Of a stretch of DNA of 64,000 nt, positions 21,536 through 31,839 are shown piece after piece. The notes beneath the pieces are model-generated. The model was not told the DNA's origin. It was given only the letters and a program-made list of their open reading frames with translations, and did not search any database. Source of the stretch: Pseudomonas sp. NFIX28 (GTDB lineage: Bacteria > Pseudomonadota > Gammaproteobacteria > Pseudomonadales > Pseudomonadaceae); contig NZ_FNPW01000006.1 of assembly GCF_900107395.1 (NCBI RefSeq), positions 203,686 to 267,685 on the forward strand, given 5' to 3'. Position 1 is the stretch's first letter; every line of letters begins with the position of its first letter. The position numbers and the translations under genes are program-made.

Positions 21536-22357
21536 ATGCCGCGCTTTCTTAGCTCCCTGTTGTTGCTGTGCCTGACCTTCAACGCCCACGCCGACAGCTA
21601 CATCACCCGCCTGCTGAACAAACCGGTGCCCGGCGGCGTGGCGGTGATCGACCTGGGCAGCACCACCCAGGCACCCAAGGCCAGCTACCAGGGAAAACCG
21701 CTGCTGGTGGTCAAGGAACAAAACAATTGGCTGGCGATTGTCGGCATTCCCCTGACCGTCAAACCCGGTACCCAGCAGATCAACGCTGGCGGTCGCACCC
21801 TGAATTTCAACGTGGGCAGCAAGAAATACCCGGAACAGCACATCACGCTAAAGAACAAGCGCCAGGTCAATCCCGATCCGGCCGACCTCAAGCGCATCGA
21901 AGCCGAGCTCGCCGAGCAGGTCCGCGCCTATCGCAGTTTCAGCCCCAATATCCCGAGCAACCTGCTGCTGGACAAACCGGTGAGCGGTCCGTTGTCGAGC
22001 AAGTTCGGCGTACGCCGCTTCTTCAATGGTGAAGAGCGCAACCCGCACGCCGGACTGGACTTCGCGGTGCCGGCGGGAACGCCAATCAAGACGCCCGCAG
22101 CCGGCAAGGTGATCCTGATCGGCAATTACTTTTTCAACGGCAACACCGTATTCGTCGACCATGGCCAGGGCTTTATCAGCATGTTCTGCCACATGTCGAA
22201 AATCGACGTGAAGGTCGGCCAGCAATTGGCCCGCGGCGGGGTGGTCGGGAAAGTCGGCTCCACCGGACGCGCCACCGGCCCGCACATGCATTGGAACGTC
22301 AGCCTGAACGACGCCCGCGTCGATCCGGCGATCTTTATCGGTGCCTTCCAGCCCTGA
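21536..22357 (+). CDS. Periplasmic M23-family peptidase (LytM domain)
   Basis: The 273-residue protein has a signal peptide (MPRFLSSLLLLCLTFNAHA). A beta-rich N-terminal domain follows, then a LytM/M23 domain from about residue 150. The zinc ligands of active peptidases are present: HAGLD (HxxxD) near 171 and HMHW (HxH) near 254, with a third histidine in MFCHMSK. It should cut peptidoglycan cross-bridges or another Gly-containing peptide in the periplasm. It is not a degenerate EnvC/NlpD type. It starts 3 bases after xseA. Confidence 0.9.
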   Translation: MPRFLSSLLLLCLTFNAHADSYITRLLNKPVPGGVAVIDLGSTTQAPKASYQGKPLLVVKEQNNWLAIVGIPLTVKPGTQQINAGGRTLNFNVGSKKYPEQHITLKNKRQVNPDPADLKRIEAELAEQVRAYRSFSPNIPSNLLLDKPVSGPLSSKFGVRRFFNGEERNPHAGLDFAVPAGTPIKTPAAGKVILIGNYFFNGNTVFVDHGQGFISMFCHMSKIDVKVGQQLARGGVVGKVGSTGRATGPHMHWNVSLNDARVDPAIFIGAFQP

Positions 22358-22796
22358 GCCCCCAAAAATTTGCAGCAGCCAGCGTGCTCGCATAAACCCG
22401 GGCATGCGGCGATCTTCCAGAAACAGCGCACCCTCGTTGAGGGTGATCAGCGGCAAACTTGCTCCTACAGGGATTGCGCAGCTTCAAAAGTCTGCGCAAT
22501 AAGATCAAGCCAGCCTCGGGCCTGACAGAATAAAATCTCGCAAAAATTCAGTTTTAAGAGATTTATCTCAATTTTTTTCGACTGCTTGCCATCTTTCACC
22601 CCAGTGGTTAGGGTTGAGGGCATGAAAACCTCTCACACCCTCATTCAGCGCCGTCAACACCGAAGCCTCTGCCTCGTCAGCGCACGACTGCCGGGTTGAG
22701 TCGCGGTACCTCGTCCCCTGCTTCAAACATCGACAGCACACCCATTGATTCACCGGCAGGCCGCCTCTTTTCGGCCCGGACAATAAGGATTTTCCC
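22358..22796 (+). other. Gap before leuA: half REP and possible leader ORF
   Basis: This stretch has no convincing gene. A single half REP unit (AAACTTGCTCCTACAGG) lies near 22455-22471. An AT-rich patch follows at 22538-22578. A 25-codon ORF (22622-22699) has four leucine codons, three of them clustered in the second half (CTC, CTC, CTG). Downstream of it, GGCCG...CGGCC at about 22760-22776 could form a small hairpin. A Leu-dependent attenuator is possible but weakly supported. Confidence 0.35.
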
Positions 22797-24476
22797 ATGA
22801 GCATGCTCAAAGACCCTTCCTCGAAGTACCGCGCGTTCCCGACCATCAACTTGCCGGACCGCACCTGGCCATCGAAAACCATCACCAGCGCGCCGATCTG
22901 GTGCAGTTCCGACCTGCGTGATGGCAACCAGTCGTTGATCGAGCCAATGGATGCGGTGAAGAAGCTGCGCTTCTGGAAAACCCTGGTCGCTGTCGGCGTG
23001 AAAGAAATCGAGGCCTCCTTCCCAGCCGCTTCGCAGACTGACTTCGACTTCGTGCGCACCCTGATCGAAGGCGGCCACATCCCGGACGACACCACCATCC
23101 AGGTGCTGACCCAGGCCCGTGAAGACCTGATCGCCCGCACTTTCGAATCATTGCGCGGGGCGAAGAAAGCCATCGTCCACCTGTACAACGCCACCAGCCC
23201 ATCGTTCCGCCGCATTGTCTTCAACCAGGACAAGGAAGGCGTGAAAGAGATCGCGGTGAATGCGGCCAAGCTGTTCGTCAAATACGCCGCCCAGCAACCG
23301 GAAACCCAATGGCAGTTCGAATACTCGCCAGAGACCTTCAGCGCCACTGAGCTGGAGTTCGCCAAGGAAGTCTGCGATGCGGTGATCGAGGTCTGGAACC
23401 CGACGCCAGCCAACAAGGTGATCCTCAACCTGCCGGCTACCGTCGAAGTCGCTACGCCGAACATCTATGCCGACCAGATCGAGTGGTTCGGGCGTCACAT
23501 CAACCGTCGTGACAGCGTGATCATCAGCCTGCACACCCACAACGACCGGGGTACCGGCGTGGCTGCCACCGAATTGGGCCTGATGGCCGGCGCCGACCGT
23601 GTCGAAGGTTGCCTGTTCGGCAACGGCGAACGTACCGGTAACGTCGATCTGGTGACCGTGGCCCTGAACCTCTACACCCAGGGCATCGACCCGCAGCTGG
23701 ACTTCTCCGATATCGACGGCGTGCGCAAAGTGGTCGAGGAATGCAACCAGATCCCGGTGCACCCTCGCCATCCGTATGTCGGCGATCTGGTTCACACCGC
23801 CTTCTCCGGCTCGCACCAGGATGCCATTCGCAAGGGCTTCGCCCAGCAGAAATCCGATGCACTGTGGGAAGTGCCGTACTTGCCGATCGACCCGGCCGAC
23901 ATCGGCCGCAGCTACGAGGCGGTGATTCGCGTCAACAGCCAGTCGGGCAAAGGCGGTATCGCTTACCTGCTGGAACAGGAATACGGCATCAGCTTGCCGC
24001 GCCGCATGCAGATCGAGTTCAGCCAGGTGGTACAGCGTGAAACCGATCGCCTGGGCCTGGAGATGACTGCCCAGCAGATCCACGCGCTGCTCCACAGCGA
24101 ATACTTGCAGGCCAACACGCCATACGCGCTGGTCAGCCATCGCCTGCAGGAAGAAAACGGCCACAGCGCCGTGGAAGTCGAAGTGTCCAGCAAGGGCCAG
24201 GGCGAGACCAACCTGCACTGGCGCGGCAAGGGCAATGGCGCCCTGGAAGCACTGGTGGCCGGCTTGCCGGTTCCGGTGGAAATCATGGACTACAACGAGC
24301 ACGCCATCGGCGCGGGCACCAATGCCAAGGCTGCTGCCTATATCGAACTGCGTGTGAACGGCGAACGTGCGGTGCACGGCGTGGGTATTGATGAAAACAT
24401 CACCACCGCCAGCTTCAAGGCGCTGTTCAGTGCGTTGAACCGCTCCCTGAGCCAGCTGGACGCCAAAGCCGCCTGA
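22797..24476 (+). CDS. leuA: 2-isopropylmalate synthase LeuA
   Basis: LeuA condenses 2-oxoisovalerate with acetyl-CoA, the first committed step of leucine synthesis. The 559-residue length fits the long LeuA type used by pseudomonads. It has a TIM barrel with [15 protein letters not shown] near 38-52 (metal-binding Asp, catalytic Arg) and the HTHNDRGTG metal site near 242-250. A C-terminal allosteric domain (GINENI-like [11 protein letters not shown]) provides leucine feedback. It is monocistronic, with a strong terminator downstream. Confidence 0.96.
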   Translation: MSMLKDPSSKYRAFPTINLPDRTWPSKTITSAPIWCSSDLRDGNQSLIEPMDAVKKLRFWKTLVAVGVKEIEASFPAASQTDFDFVRTLIEGGHIPDDTTIQVLTQAREDLIARTFESLRGAKKAIVHLYNATSPSFRRIVFNQDKEGVKEIAVNAAKLFVKYAAQQPETQWQFEYSPETFSATELEFAKEVCDAVIEVWNPTPANKVILNLPATVEVATPNIYADQIEWFGRHINRRDSVIISLHTHNDRGTGVAATELGLMAGADRVEGCLFGNGERTGNVDLVTVALNLYTQGIDPQLDFSDIDGVRKVVEECNQIPVHPRHPYVGDLVHTAFSGSHQDAIRKGFAQQKSDALWEVPYLPIDPADIGRSYEAVIRVNSQSGKGGIAYLLEQEYGISLPRRMQIEFSQVVQRETDRLGLEMTAQQIHALLHSEYLQANTPYALVSHRLQEENGHSAVEVEVSSKGQGETNLHWRGKGNGALEALVAGLPVPVEIMDYNEHAIGAGTNAKAAAYIELRVNGERAVHGVGIDENITTASFKALFSALNRSLSQLDAKAA

Positions 24477-24492
24477 CAGCGTCGCAGCGATA

Positions 24493-24525
24493 AAAAAGCC
24501 CCGGATGATCCGGGGCTTTTTTTTT
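24493..24525. terminator. Bidirectional terminator between leuA and the coiled-coil gene
   Basis: AAGCCCCGG-ATGAT-CCGGGGCTT has a run of T on the right and a run of A on the left. It should therefore stop both leuA and the convergent gene at 24546. Confidence 0.92.
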
Positions 24526-24545
24526 CCGTTTATGCAATGCCTGGC

Positions 24546-24959
24546 TCAGGCGGTGGTATTGATCCGCGCCGTCAGCGCCTGGAGCAAGGCCGCCTGCAAC
24601 ACCTGCAGGTTGCTGGCGGTGATCGCAATCTGCGCCTGCACTTCCAGTGCCTGTTGCGCCTTCTGCTGCTCGCTCGCCTGGCCCTTTTGCATCCCGGATA
24701 ATTGCGACTGCTGCTCGGAAAGGGTCTTTTCCGTCTGATCGATCTGCTTCTGCAACTGCGCGACGATATCGGCGGTGGACGCGTTGAGATCGGCCTTGGC
24801 GCCGTATTCCTGCATGTCGACACTCACCGAGTCGCGGTCATCGGCAACGCTCTTGTCCTGCGCCTCAAGCGGATTGGCCTGCTGCTCGGCTATGTTGAGC
24901 TTTTGCGGTGAGGCCCCCAGCGGGAATGGATTGATGCTCGCTGCACCGATAGTGGTCAT
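24546..24959 (-). CDS. Small coiled-coil protein of unknown function
   Basis: The 137-residue protein has no signal peptide or membrane segment. From about residue 60 it is a long heptad-rich helix very rich in Gln, Ala and Leu (DIVAQLQKQIDQTEKTLSEQ onward), and it contains no cysteine or tryptophan. The N-terminal 50 residues look disordered. I do not recognise a family; it may be a conserved Pseudomonas orphan. Its own promoter would lie in 24960-25013, and the shared terminator ends it. Confidence 0.65.
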   Translation of the reverse strand: MTTIGAASINPFPLGASPQKLNIAEQQANPLEAQDKSVADDRDSVSVDMQEYGAKADLNASTADIVAQLQKQIDQTEKTLSEQQSQLSGMQKGQASEQQKAQQALEVQAQIAITASNLQVLQAALLQALTARINTTA

Positions 24960-25013
24960 GATGAATCTCCCTGAAAATCCTCTTACCCCTTAACGGCCCA
25001 CCCCGACAGATCT

Positions 25014-25811
25014 TTAAGCCTGGGTGAACTCGAAGGTGTCGGCATCGAGGTAGGCTGGAAAGCGCGCGCGATACGCAGCCAGCTCCGCGGCATTCAAGCA
25101 GACCTGGAATACCCCGTCGGCCTCACCGGCGCTGAGCAGGGTCTCGCCCTGAAAGTCCAGCACCTGGCTATCTCCGGTGTAGGCAAAGCCCTTGCCGTCG
25201 GTGCCGATCCGATTGACCGCAGCCACGTAACACTGGTTTTCGATAGCCCTGGCCGGCAACAACCGGTTCCAGTGCTGGCGCCGCGCTCCCGGCCAGTTGG
25301 CCGTGTACAGCAGCAGGTCGGTGTCGTGTGCGTCGCGGCTCCACACCGGGAAGCGCAGGTCGTAGCAAATCAGCGGCCTGATACGCCACCCCTTGAGCTC
25401 GAACTGCACCTGGCGCTCGCCCGGCGTGTAATGATCGTGCTCGCCGGCCATGCGGAACAGATGACGTTTATCGTAATGCCAGACCTCACCGTCAGGACGA
25501 GCCCATAACAGGCGGTTGCGGTGGCTGCCGTCGGCGGCCTGGATGATCACGCTGCCGGTGATGACCGCATCGAGCCTGGCGGCCTGGATACGCAGCCACT
25601 TGCTGGTCGGACCGTTTTCCGCCTCGGCGAGGGCTTCGGACTCCATGGAAAATCCGGTGGTGAACATTTCCGGCAGGATAATCAGATCGGCGCCCCGGGC
25701 CTGCTCGAGCAGCGGTTCGAAATGCTCGAGGTTGGCCTGGCGATCGTGCCAGGCCAGGGAGGTCTGGATCAGCGCCACGTTCAGATTGGGCAAAGCACTC
25801 AGATCACGCAT
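25014..25811 (-). CDS. Nitrilase-family omega-amidase (YafV/Nit2-like)
   Basis: The 265-residue C-N hydrolase has the Glu-Lys-Cys triad: E in IILPEMFTTGFSM, K in WHYDKRHLF, and C in RPLICYDLRFPVW. YafV/Nit2 enzymes hydrolyse the omega-amide of 2-oxoglutaramate or 2-oxosuccinamate formed by glutamine transaminases. The preceding gene is such an aminotransferase and overlaps it by 13 bases, which supports a shared salvage pathway. The start at 25811 gives MRDLSALPNLNVALIQTSL; the longer frame is a shadow of the aminotransferase. Confidence 0.88.
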   Translation of the reverse strand: MRDLSALPNLNVALIQTSLAWHDRQANLEHFEPLLEQARGADLIILPEMFTTGFSMESEALAEAENGPTSKWLRIQAARLDAVITGSVIIQAADGSHRNRLLWARPDGEVWHYDKRHLFRMAGEHDHYTPGERQVQFELKGWRIRPLICYDLRFPVWSRDAHDTDLLLYTANWPGARRQHWNRLLPARAIENQCYVAAVNRIGTDGKGFAYTGDSQVLDFQGETLLSAGEADGVFQVCLNAAELAAYRARFPAYLDADTFEFTQA

Positions 25812-26947
25812 AGTTTCTCCGCTGCCTGACGCAGCGTCTCCTCGCGCTTGGCAAAGCATAGCCTTACCAGGCGCTGTCCTTGCGGTGGCTCGCGGTAGAA
25901 CACCGACACCGGAATGGTCGCGACGCCGTGCTCGCGGGTCATCCAGATCGCCATCTCGACATCGTTCAGGTCCGGACGGATCTGCGAATAGTCCACCAGT
26001 TGAAAGTAAGTGCCGGCCACACGGGTAAAGCTGAACCGCGAAGGCGCCAGCAGATCGCAGAACAGGTCGCGTTTGGCCTGGTAGAAGCCGGGAAGCTCCT
26101 CGACATGCTCCGGGTGTTCGGCCATGTAGTCGGCCAGGGCGTACTGCAAAGGAGTCACGCCGCAGAAACTGACGTATTGATGCACCTTGCGCAGCTCCGC
26201 GCTCAAGGCCGGCGGCGCAATCACGTAGCCGGTTTTCCAGCCGGTCACGTGGTATGTCTTGCCAAAGGAGCTGACCACGAATGCCCGCTGATACAGCTCC
26301 TCGTGGGCCAGCACGCTGACGTGCGGGACGCCATCGAACACCAGGTGCTCGTACACCTCGTCGCTGACCAGGTAAATGTCCCGATCGCGAATCAGCGCAG
26401 CCAACTGGTCCAGTTCCGCGCGGCTGATCAGCGCACCGCTGGGGTTGTGCGGTGCATTGAGAATGATCATCCGGGTGCGCGGGCTCAGGGCCTCGCCAAG
26501 CTTCTGCCAATCGATGGAGAAATCGTTGAGGCCAAGCTGCACATGCACGCAACGGCCCCCGGCCAACTCGACTGAAGGCTCATAGCTGTCGTAGCACGGA
26601 TCGAAAACGATGACTTCATCACCGGCCTGGATCACCGCCTGGATGGCACAAAAAATCGCCTGGGTGGCGCCCGGTGTGATAGTCACCTCGGTGTCGGCAT
26701 TCACCTGCACGCCATAGCTGCGGGCAATCTTGGCCGCCACTTGCCGGCGCAAGGCTGGCAGGCCGGTCATCGGCGCATATTGGTTGTGGCCGCTGGCGAT
26801 ATGCCGGGAAACGGCATCGCGCAGGGCCTGCGGACCATCGAAATCGGGAAAACCCTGGGACAGGTTCAGCGCTCCGGTTTCCACCGCGAGCTGCGACATT
26901 TGCGTAAAAATGGTGGTGCCGACATTCGGCAGCTTACTGGTGATCAT
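25799..26947 (-). CDS. PLP-dependent aminotransferase (YbdL/methionine aminotransferase-like)
   Basis: The 382-residue fold-type I aminotransferase has NAPHNPSGA (about residue 170) and the PLP lysine in SSFGKTYHVTGWKTGY. The C-terminal VRLCFAKREETL binds the substrate carboxylate through Arg. The family closest by motif (TPLQYALADYM, GTYFQLVDYS) transaminates methionine, glutamine or kynurenine. Overlap with the omega-amidase gene points to methionine or glutamine transamination in the methionine salvage route. The ATG at 26947 gives MITSKLPNVGTTIF. Confidence 0.88.
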   Translation of the reverse strand: MITSKLPNVGTTIFTQMSQLAVETGALNLSQGFPDFDGPQALRDAVSRHIASGHNQYAPMTGLPALRRQVAAKIARSYGVQVNADTEVTITPGATQAIFCAIQAVIQAGDEVIVFDPCYDSYEPSVELAGGRCVHVQLGLNDFSIDWQKLGEALSPRTRMIILNAPHNPSGALISRAELDQLAALIRDRDIYLVSDEVYEHLVFDGVPHVSVLAHEELYQRAFVVSSFGKTYHVTGWKTGYVIAPPALSAELRKVHQYVSFCGVTPLQYALADYMAEHPEHVEELPGFYQAKRDLFCDLLAPSRFSFTRVAGTYFQLVDYSQIRPDLNDVEMAIWMTREHGVATIPVSVFYREPPQGQRLVRLCFAKREETLRQAAEKLCVI

Positions 26948-27020
26948 GGGTGATTCCCTGCTGAACACCCGGCTCACGACGGCACGGGAGGCCCCGAGAA
27001 TAGCCCAAACCACAGGCATG

Positions 27021-27042
27021 AAAAAGGGCGCCAAGGGCGCCC
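27021..27042 (-). terminator. Terminator downstream of der
   Basis: On the minus strand GGGCGCC-CTT-GGCGCCC is followed by TTTTT. It lies 34 bases after the der stop and before the aminotransferase start. Confidence 0.85.
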
Positions 27043-27075
27043 TCTTCCTCACACAAGACCCCGCCGGAGCGAGTT

Positions 27076-28548
27076 TCAGCGCTTGTCTTTGCGCTTCTTC
27101 TCGGCCTTTTTGTGGTGCGTCATCAAACGACGCTTCTTGTTGACCTGACGATCGGTGAGCGTGTTCTTGTTGCCTTCGTACGGGTTTTCACCGCCCTTGA
27201 ATTCGATGCGGATCGGCGTACCGACCAGCTTCAGGACACGACGGTAAGTGTTTTCCAGGTAGCGCACATAGGACTTCGGCACCTTCTCCACCTGGTTACC
27301 GTGGATCACGATCAGCGGCGGGTTGGCACCACCCAGGTGGGCATAACGCAGCTTGATGCGACGGTTGTTGACCATCGGTGGCGCGTGCTCGCTCACGGCG
27401 TCTTCGAGGATCTGCGTCAGGCGGCTGGTCGGCCAGCGGGTAACCGCGGACTTGAAGGAGTTCTGCACCGACTGGTAGAGGTTGCCCACGCCAGTACCGT
27501 GCAACGCCGAGATGAAGTGGATGTCGGCGAAGTCGACGAAGAACAGCCGGCGCTCCAGCTCGGTCTTCACATAGTCACGCTCGCGCGGGTCCATGCCGTC
27601 CCATTTGTTCAGGGCAATAACCAGCGCCCGGCCTGCTTCCAGGGCAAAGCCCAGCAGGTTCAGATCGTGGTCCACCACGCCTTCGCGGGCGTCCATGACG
27701 AAGATCACCACGTTGGCGTCCTTGATCGCCTGCAGGGTCTTGACCACCGAGAACTTTTCAACTTCCTCGTGGATCTTGCCGCGCTTGCGCACACCGGCGG
27801 TGTCGATCAGCGTGTACTTCTCTTCGTTACGCTCGAAGGGAATGTAGATGCTGTCGCGGGTAGTACCCGGCTGGTCGTAGACGATGACCCGGTCTTCGCC
27901 GAGCATGCGGTTGACCAGCGTGGATTTGCCCACGTTCGGCCGGCCGATGATGGCGATCTTGATCCCGTCTTTTTCACTCGGGCCCGGAATGCGCTTGGCT
28001 TCCTCGCCTTCGGCAACGACTTCTTCCTCGCCGTCTTCCGGTTCGTCAGCGTCATCTTTCGGGAATTCGCGCAGGGCGATTTCCAGCATCTGCGTGATAC
28101 CGCGACCGTGAGCACCGGCGATCGGGATCGCGTCGCCCATGCCCAGCGGGGCGAACTCGGCACGCGCCATGTCAGGGTCAATGTTGTCGACCTTGTTGGC
28201 GATCACGTAGGAAGTCTTGTTACGTTTGCGCAGGTGCTCGCCGATCATCTGGTCGGCCGCGGTAAAACCGGCCTTGGCATCTACCAGGAACAGGACGACA
28301 TCGGCTTCTTCGATGGCCAGCAGCGATTGCTCGGCCATCTTTTCGTCCATGCCATGCTCGTCACCGGAGATACCGCCGGTGTCGATCAGGATATAGGTAC
28401 GCCCTTGCCACTTGGCCTCACCGTATTGGCGATCACGGGTCAGACCGGACAGGTCGCCGACAATGGCGTCGCGAGTCCGAGTCAGGCGGTTGAACAAGGT
28501 GGACTTGCCGACGTTCGGTCGACCCACCAGGGCGATTACGGGAACCAT
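27076..28548 (-). CDS. der: Ribosome biogenesis GTPase Der (EngA)
   Basis: Der is an essential double GTPase that helps 50S subunit maturation. The 490-residue protein has two G domains, with P-loops [13 protein letters not shown] near residue 8 and [13 protein letters not shown] near 205. The matching DTGG/DTAG, NKVD and NKWD motifs are present. An acidic linker ([12 protein letters not shown]) separates the G domains, and a C-terminal KH-like domain ends in a lysine-rich tail. The ATG at 28548 gives [12 protein letters not shown]; one codon set further upstream lacks support. Confidence 0.96.
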   Translation of the reverse strand: MVPVIALVGRPNVGKSTLFNRLTRTRDAIVGDLSGLTRDRQYGEAKWQGRTYILIDTGGISGDEHGMDEKMAEQSLLAIEEADVVLFLVDAKAGFTAADQMIGEHLRKRNKTSYVIANKVDNIDPDMARAEFAPLGMGDAIPIAGAHGRGITQMLEIALREFPKDDADEPEDGEEEVVAEGEEAKRIPGPSEKDGIKIAIIGRPNVGKSTLVNRMLGEDRVIVYDQPGTTRDSIYIPFERNEEKYTLIDTAGVRKRGKIHEEVEKFSVVKTLQAIKDANVVIFVMDAREGVVDHDLNLLGFALEAGRALVIALNKWDGMDPRERDYVKTELERRLFFVDFADIHFISALHGTGVGNLYQSVQNSFKSAVTRWPTSRLTQILEDAVSEHAPPMVNNRRIKLRYAHLGGANPPLIVIHGNQVEKVPKSYVRYLENTYRRVLKLVGTPIRIEFKGGENPYEGNKNTLTDRQVNKKRRLMTHHKKAEKKRKDKR

Positions 28549-28576
28549 GCGGCTCTCCACTGCGTTAATTCAGAAA

Positions 28577-28604
28577 ATACAAAAGCCGCTGCGAGGCAGC
28601 GGCT
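28577..28604 (-). terminator. Terminator downstream of bamB
   Basis: AGCCGCTGC-CTC-GCAGCGGCT on the minus strand is a perfect 9-bp stem followed by TTTTGTATTTTC. It closes the rlmN-to-bamB gene run and separates it from der. Confidence 0.8.
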
Positions 28605-28687
28605 GGTGCTCGGGGCAACACATGACGTGCTGCGAACCTTGCCGGGGCAAGGCCGCTTGGGGATCAACCCCAAGCATAGTCAAACCA

Positions 28688-29839
28688 TTACTTGATGGTC
28701 AGGGCTTCCAGTTTGCCGCTGTTGCCATACACATAAATCATGTTGCCCACTACCAGCGGACGCGCACGCAAGCCATCGCTGTCGATACGCTCACGGCCAA
28801 CGAAACGACCGTCCACCTGGCTCAGCAGGTGCAGGTAACCTTCCAGGTCACCGACCGCCACGTAGCTGGAGAAGACTTCCGGGGCCGACAGTTGACGGCG
28901 GGCCAGCGAGTCGTTGCTCCACAGTGCAGTGGTGGAACGCTCATCGATGCTTTCGACGGTGCCGGAAGACAGGCTTACATAGACGCTGCCGAAACCTTGA
29001 GCAACACCCGCATAGCTCGATGCGTCACGCTGCCAGAGCGGACGACCGCTTTCCAGATCCAGCGCCACTACGCGCCCCTGATAGCTGGCGACATACAAGG
29101 TGCCGCCGGACAACAGCAGGCCACCGTCGATGTCGACTACGCGATCCAGCTCGGAACGGCCTTGCGGAATAGCTACACGCTGTTCCCACACCGGTACGCC
29201 GTTGCGGATATCCAGGGCCACCACTTTACCAGTCGACAGACCGGCAACCGCCAGGCGGTTGGTAGTGATTGGAGCGCTGGTGCCACGCAGGGTCAGTACC
29301 GCTGGCGTGCTGTCATAGACCCACATCTGGTTGCCGGTGGCGGCATCGAGGCCGATCACACGGTCATCCTGGGTCTGGACTACAACCACATCGCCATTGG
29401 TGGACGGCGGAGCCAATACTTCACTGGTCACCCGCGCGCGCCATTTCTCTTCGCCGCTCGAAGCGTCCAGGGCGACCACTTCACCCTTGAGGGTGCCGAT
29501 CATGACCAGGCCATAACCCACGCCAACGGCACCGGACACAGGCAATTCCAGGTCCTGTTTCCATTTGATGTCGCCGTTCATGCGATCCAGCGCTTCTACC
29601 ACGCCGGTGACGTCGGCGGCGTAGATGGTGCTGCCGTCGATTGCCGGAACCAGCATGTTGTAGGTTTCGCCCTGGCCGTCACCGACCGAACGGCTCCACT
29701 GTTTCTGCAGGACCACTTCTTCTTTGAAGTCGACCAGTTCGGCAGGTGGCAGTTCTTTCTTGCTGTTGCTGCTGCAACCCGCGGCCAGAACGGCCAGAGC
29801 CAGCAATGCTGCATGTTTCCAACGGATCACGTCACGCAT
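28688..29839 (-). CDS. bamB: Outer membrane assembly lipoprotein BamB
   Basis: BamB is the beta-propeller lipoprotein of the BAM complex that inserts outer membrane proteins. The 383-residue protein has a lipobox LAAGC near residue 21 and then repeated PQQ-like blades (for example GEVVALDASSGEEKWRARV, GRVVALDLESGRPLWQRD). The ATG at 29839 is the one that gives the signal peptide. It overlaps the yfgM stop by 8 bases. yfgM-bamB-der is the usual order in gammaproteobacteria. Confidence 0.95.
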   Translation of the reverse strand: MRDVIRWKHAALLALAVLAAGCSSNSKKELPPAELVDFKEEVVLQKQWSRSVGDGQGETYNMLVPAIDGSTIYAADVTGVVEALDRMNGDIKWKQDLELPVSGAVGVGYGLVMIGTLKGEVVALDASSGEEKWRARVTSEVLAPPSTNGDVVVVQTQDDRVIGLDAATGNQMWVYDSTPAVLTLRGTSAPITTNRLAVAGLSTGKVVALDIRNGVPVWEQRVAIPQGRSELDRVVDIDGGLLLSGGTLYVASYQGRVVALDLESGRPLWQRDASSYAGVAQGFGSVYVSLSSGTVESIDERSTTALWSNDSLARRQLSAPEVFSSYVAVGDLEGYLHLLSQVDGRFVGRERIDSDGLRARPLVVGNMIYVYGNSGKLEALTIK

Positions 29840-30473
29840 CCCCTTTGGCCAGGTCGTCCAGCTTGATTTGTAGGCCGCCGACCGCCGCTTCATCGGACAG
29901 CGCAGCCTTGGCTTTTTCATACGCCGCATGGGCTTCATCGGTACGACCCAATTGGACCAGCAGGTCGCCCTTGAGCTCTTCGCGAGTGGCCAGGAATGCC
30001 TTGTCGGCATCGCCTTCGAGCAGCTTCAACGCTTCTTCAGCCTTGTTCTGCGCGGCCAGGACCTGGGCCAGGCGCTGGCGTGCGATTTCGCCCAGTGTCG
30101 CGTTGGCCGGCTTGTCGGCGATGGCCTTGAGCTCGGTCGCCGCGTCGTCCAGCTTGCCGGTATCGACAGCCACCTTGGCGACGAACAGGCTGCCGTATTG
30201 CGCGTAGGCGGTACCGCCGAACTCGCTGTTGAGCTTGCCGGCCAGGTCTGCAACACGGGCTGCATCCGGCTTGCCGTCAGGCGTCAGCGTGGTTTCCAGC
30301 AATTGCTGATAGAGCATCGAGGCGCCTTGCGACTGATTGCTCTGATACTTGTGCCAGGCCTGCCAGCCGAACACGATGACCAGCGCCAACAGGCCGCCGG
30401 TGACCAGGGGTTTGCCGTTGCGCTGCCACCAGTCCTTCAAATCCGCCAGCTGTTCATCTTCGGTACTCGACAC
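29832..30473 (-). CDS. yfgM: YfgM, tetratricopeptide membrane protein of the SecYEG/PpiD periplasmic network
   Basis: The 213-residue protein has one N-terminal transmembrane segment (LVTGGLLALVIVFGWQAW, about 23-40) and a periplasmic helical region with TPR-like repeats (about 60-213). E. coli YfgM works with PpiD at the Sec translocon and affects envelope stress signalling. It lies between hisS and bamB and overlaps bamB by 8 bases. Confidence 0.9.
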   Translation of the reverse strand: MSSTEDEQLADLKDWWQRNGKPLVTGGLLALVIVFGWQAWHKYQSNQSQGASMLYQQLLETTLTPDGKPDAARVADLAGKLNSEFGGTAYAQYGSLFVAKVAVDTGKLDDAATELKAIADKPANATLGEIARQRLAQVLAAQNKAEEALKLLEGDADKAFLATREELKGDLLVQLGRTDEAHAAYEKAKAALSDEAAVGGLQIKLDDLAKGDA

Positions 30474-30513
30474 CCCAATACTCCTTATTCGCTAAATCGG
30501 CTGTTTGACAGCT

Positions 30514-31803
30514 TCAACCCTGCACGACGCAGGTGGCCAGGTGTGCAGCGAGCGCATCCCAGGCAATGCTTTGTTGTTCGCCCTGGCCACGCAGGGGTTT
30601 GAAACCTACCACTTGCTGGGCCAGTTCGTCGTCACCGAGGATCAATGCGTACAACGCACCGCTCTTGTCGGCCTTCTTGAACTGGCTCTTGAAGCTACCG
30701 GCGCCGGCATTGATCTGCAGGCGCAGGTTGGGCAACTGATCACGAACACGTTCGCTCAGCGCCAGCGCAGCCAGTTCTGCGGCTTCCCCGAAGGCGCAGA
30801 GGTAAACGTCGACCTGGCGCGAGATCTCTTCCGGGATCTGCTCCAGGGTTTCCAGCAGCAGCACCAGACGCTCGATCCCCATGGCGAAACCGACGCCCGG
30901 GGTCGGCTTGCCGCCCATCTGCTCGACCAGGCCGTCGTAACGGCCGCCGGCGCAGACGGTGCCCTGGGCGCCGAGCTTGTCGGTGACCCATTCGAAAACG
31001 GTCTTGCTGTAGTAATCCAGCCCGCGCACCAGCTTCGGGTTGATCACATAAGGAATACCGGCGGCATCCAGACGAGCCTTGAGGCCCTCGAAGTGCAGGC
31101 GGGACTCTTCGTCCAGGTAGTCGGCCAGCTTCGGCGCATCCACCAGCACGGCTTGAGTGTCCGGGTTCTTGGTGTCGAGCACGCGCAGCGGGTTGGTTTT
31201 CAGACGGCGCTGGCTGTCTTCGTCGAGCTTGTCCATGCGCGCCGAGAGGAACGTCACCAGCGCATCGCGATAGCGCGCACGGGCTTCGGCGGTTCCCAGG
31301 CTGTTCAGTTCAAGCTTGACCGCATCACGGATGCCCAGCTCGCCCCACAGGCGCCAGGTCAGCACGATCAGCTCGGCGTCGATATCCGGACCGTCGAGGT
31401 TGAAGACTTCGCAACCGATCTGGTGGAACTGGCGATAACGGCCTTTTTGCGGACGCTCGTGGCGAAACATCGGGCCGATGTACCAGAGCTTCTGCACCTG
31501 GCCACCGCCGGTAATGCCATGTTCGAGCACAGCGCGCACGCACGCCGCGGTGCCTTCCGGACGCAGGGTCAGGGAGTCGCCGTTACGGTCGTCGAAGGTG
31601 TACATCTCTTTTTCGACGATGTCGGTCACTTCACCGATGGAGCGCTTGAACAGCTCGGTGAACTCGACGATTGGCATACGGATCTGCTTGTAACCGTAGT
31701 TATCCAGCAAACGCGCAACGGTGCCCTCGAAATAACGCCACAGGGGCGTCTGCTCGGGCAGGATATCGTTCATGCCACGAATGGCTTGCAGAGACTTGCT
31801 CAC
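30514..31803 (-). CDS. hisS: Histidine-tRNA ligase HisS
   Basis: HisS charges tRNA-His. The 429-residue class II synthetase has motif 2 ([16 protein letters not shown] near 113-128), [12 protein letters not shown] near 82, the histidine-specific [11 protein letters not shown] near 259 and motif 3 ([10 protein letters not shown]). An anticodon-binding domain occupies about the last 100 residues. The length is standard. Confidence 0.97.
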   Translation of the reverse strand: MSKSLQAIRGMNDILPEQTPLWRYFEGTVARLLDNYGYKQIRMPIVEFTELFKRSIGEVTDIVEKEMYTFDDRNGDSLTLRPEGTAACVRAVLEHGITGGGQVQKLWYIGPMFRHERPQKGRYRQFHQIGCEVFNLDGPDIDAELIVLTWRLWGELGIRDAVKLELNSLGTAEARARYRDALVTFLSARMDKLDEDSQRRLKTNPLRVLDTKNPDTQAVLVDAPKLADYLDEESRLHFEGLKARLDAAGIPYVINPKLVRGLDYYSKTVFEWVTDKLGAQGTVCAGGRYDGLVEQMGGKPTPGVGFAMGIERLVLLLETLEQIPEEISRQVDVYLCAFGEAAELAALALSERVRDQLPNLRLQINAGAGSFKSQFKKADKSGALYALILGDDELAQQVVGFKPLRGQGEQQSIAWDALAAHLATCVVQG

Positions 31804-31839
31804 TATAAATCCTTAATTCGTTCGGCTCTTCAGTCGGGC

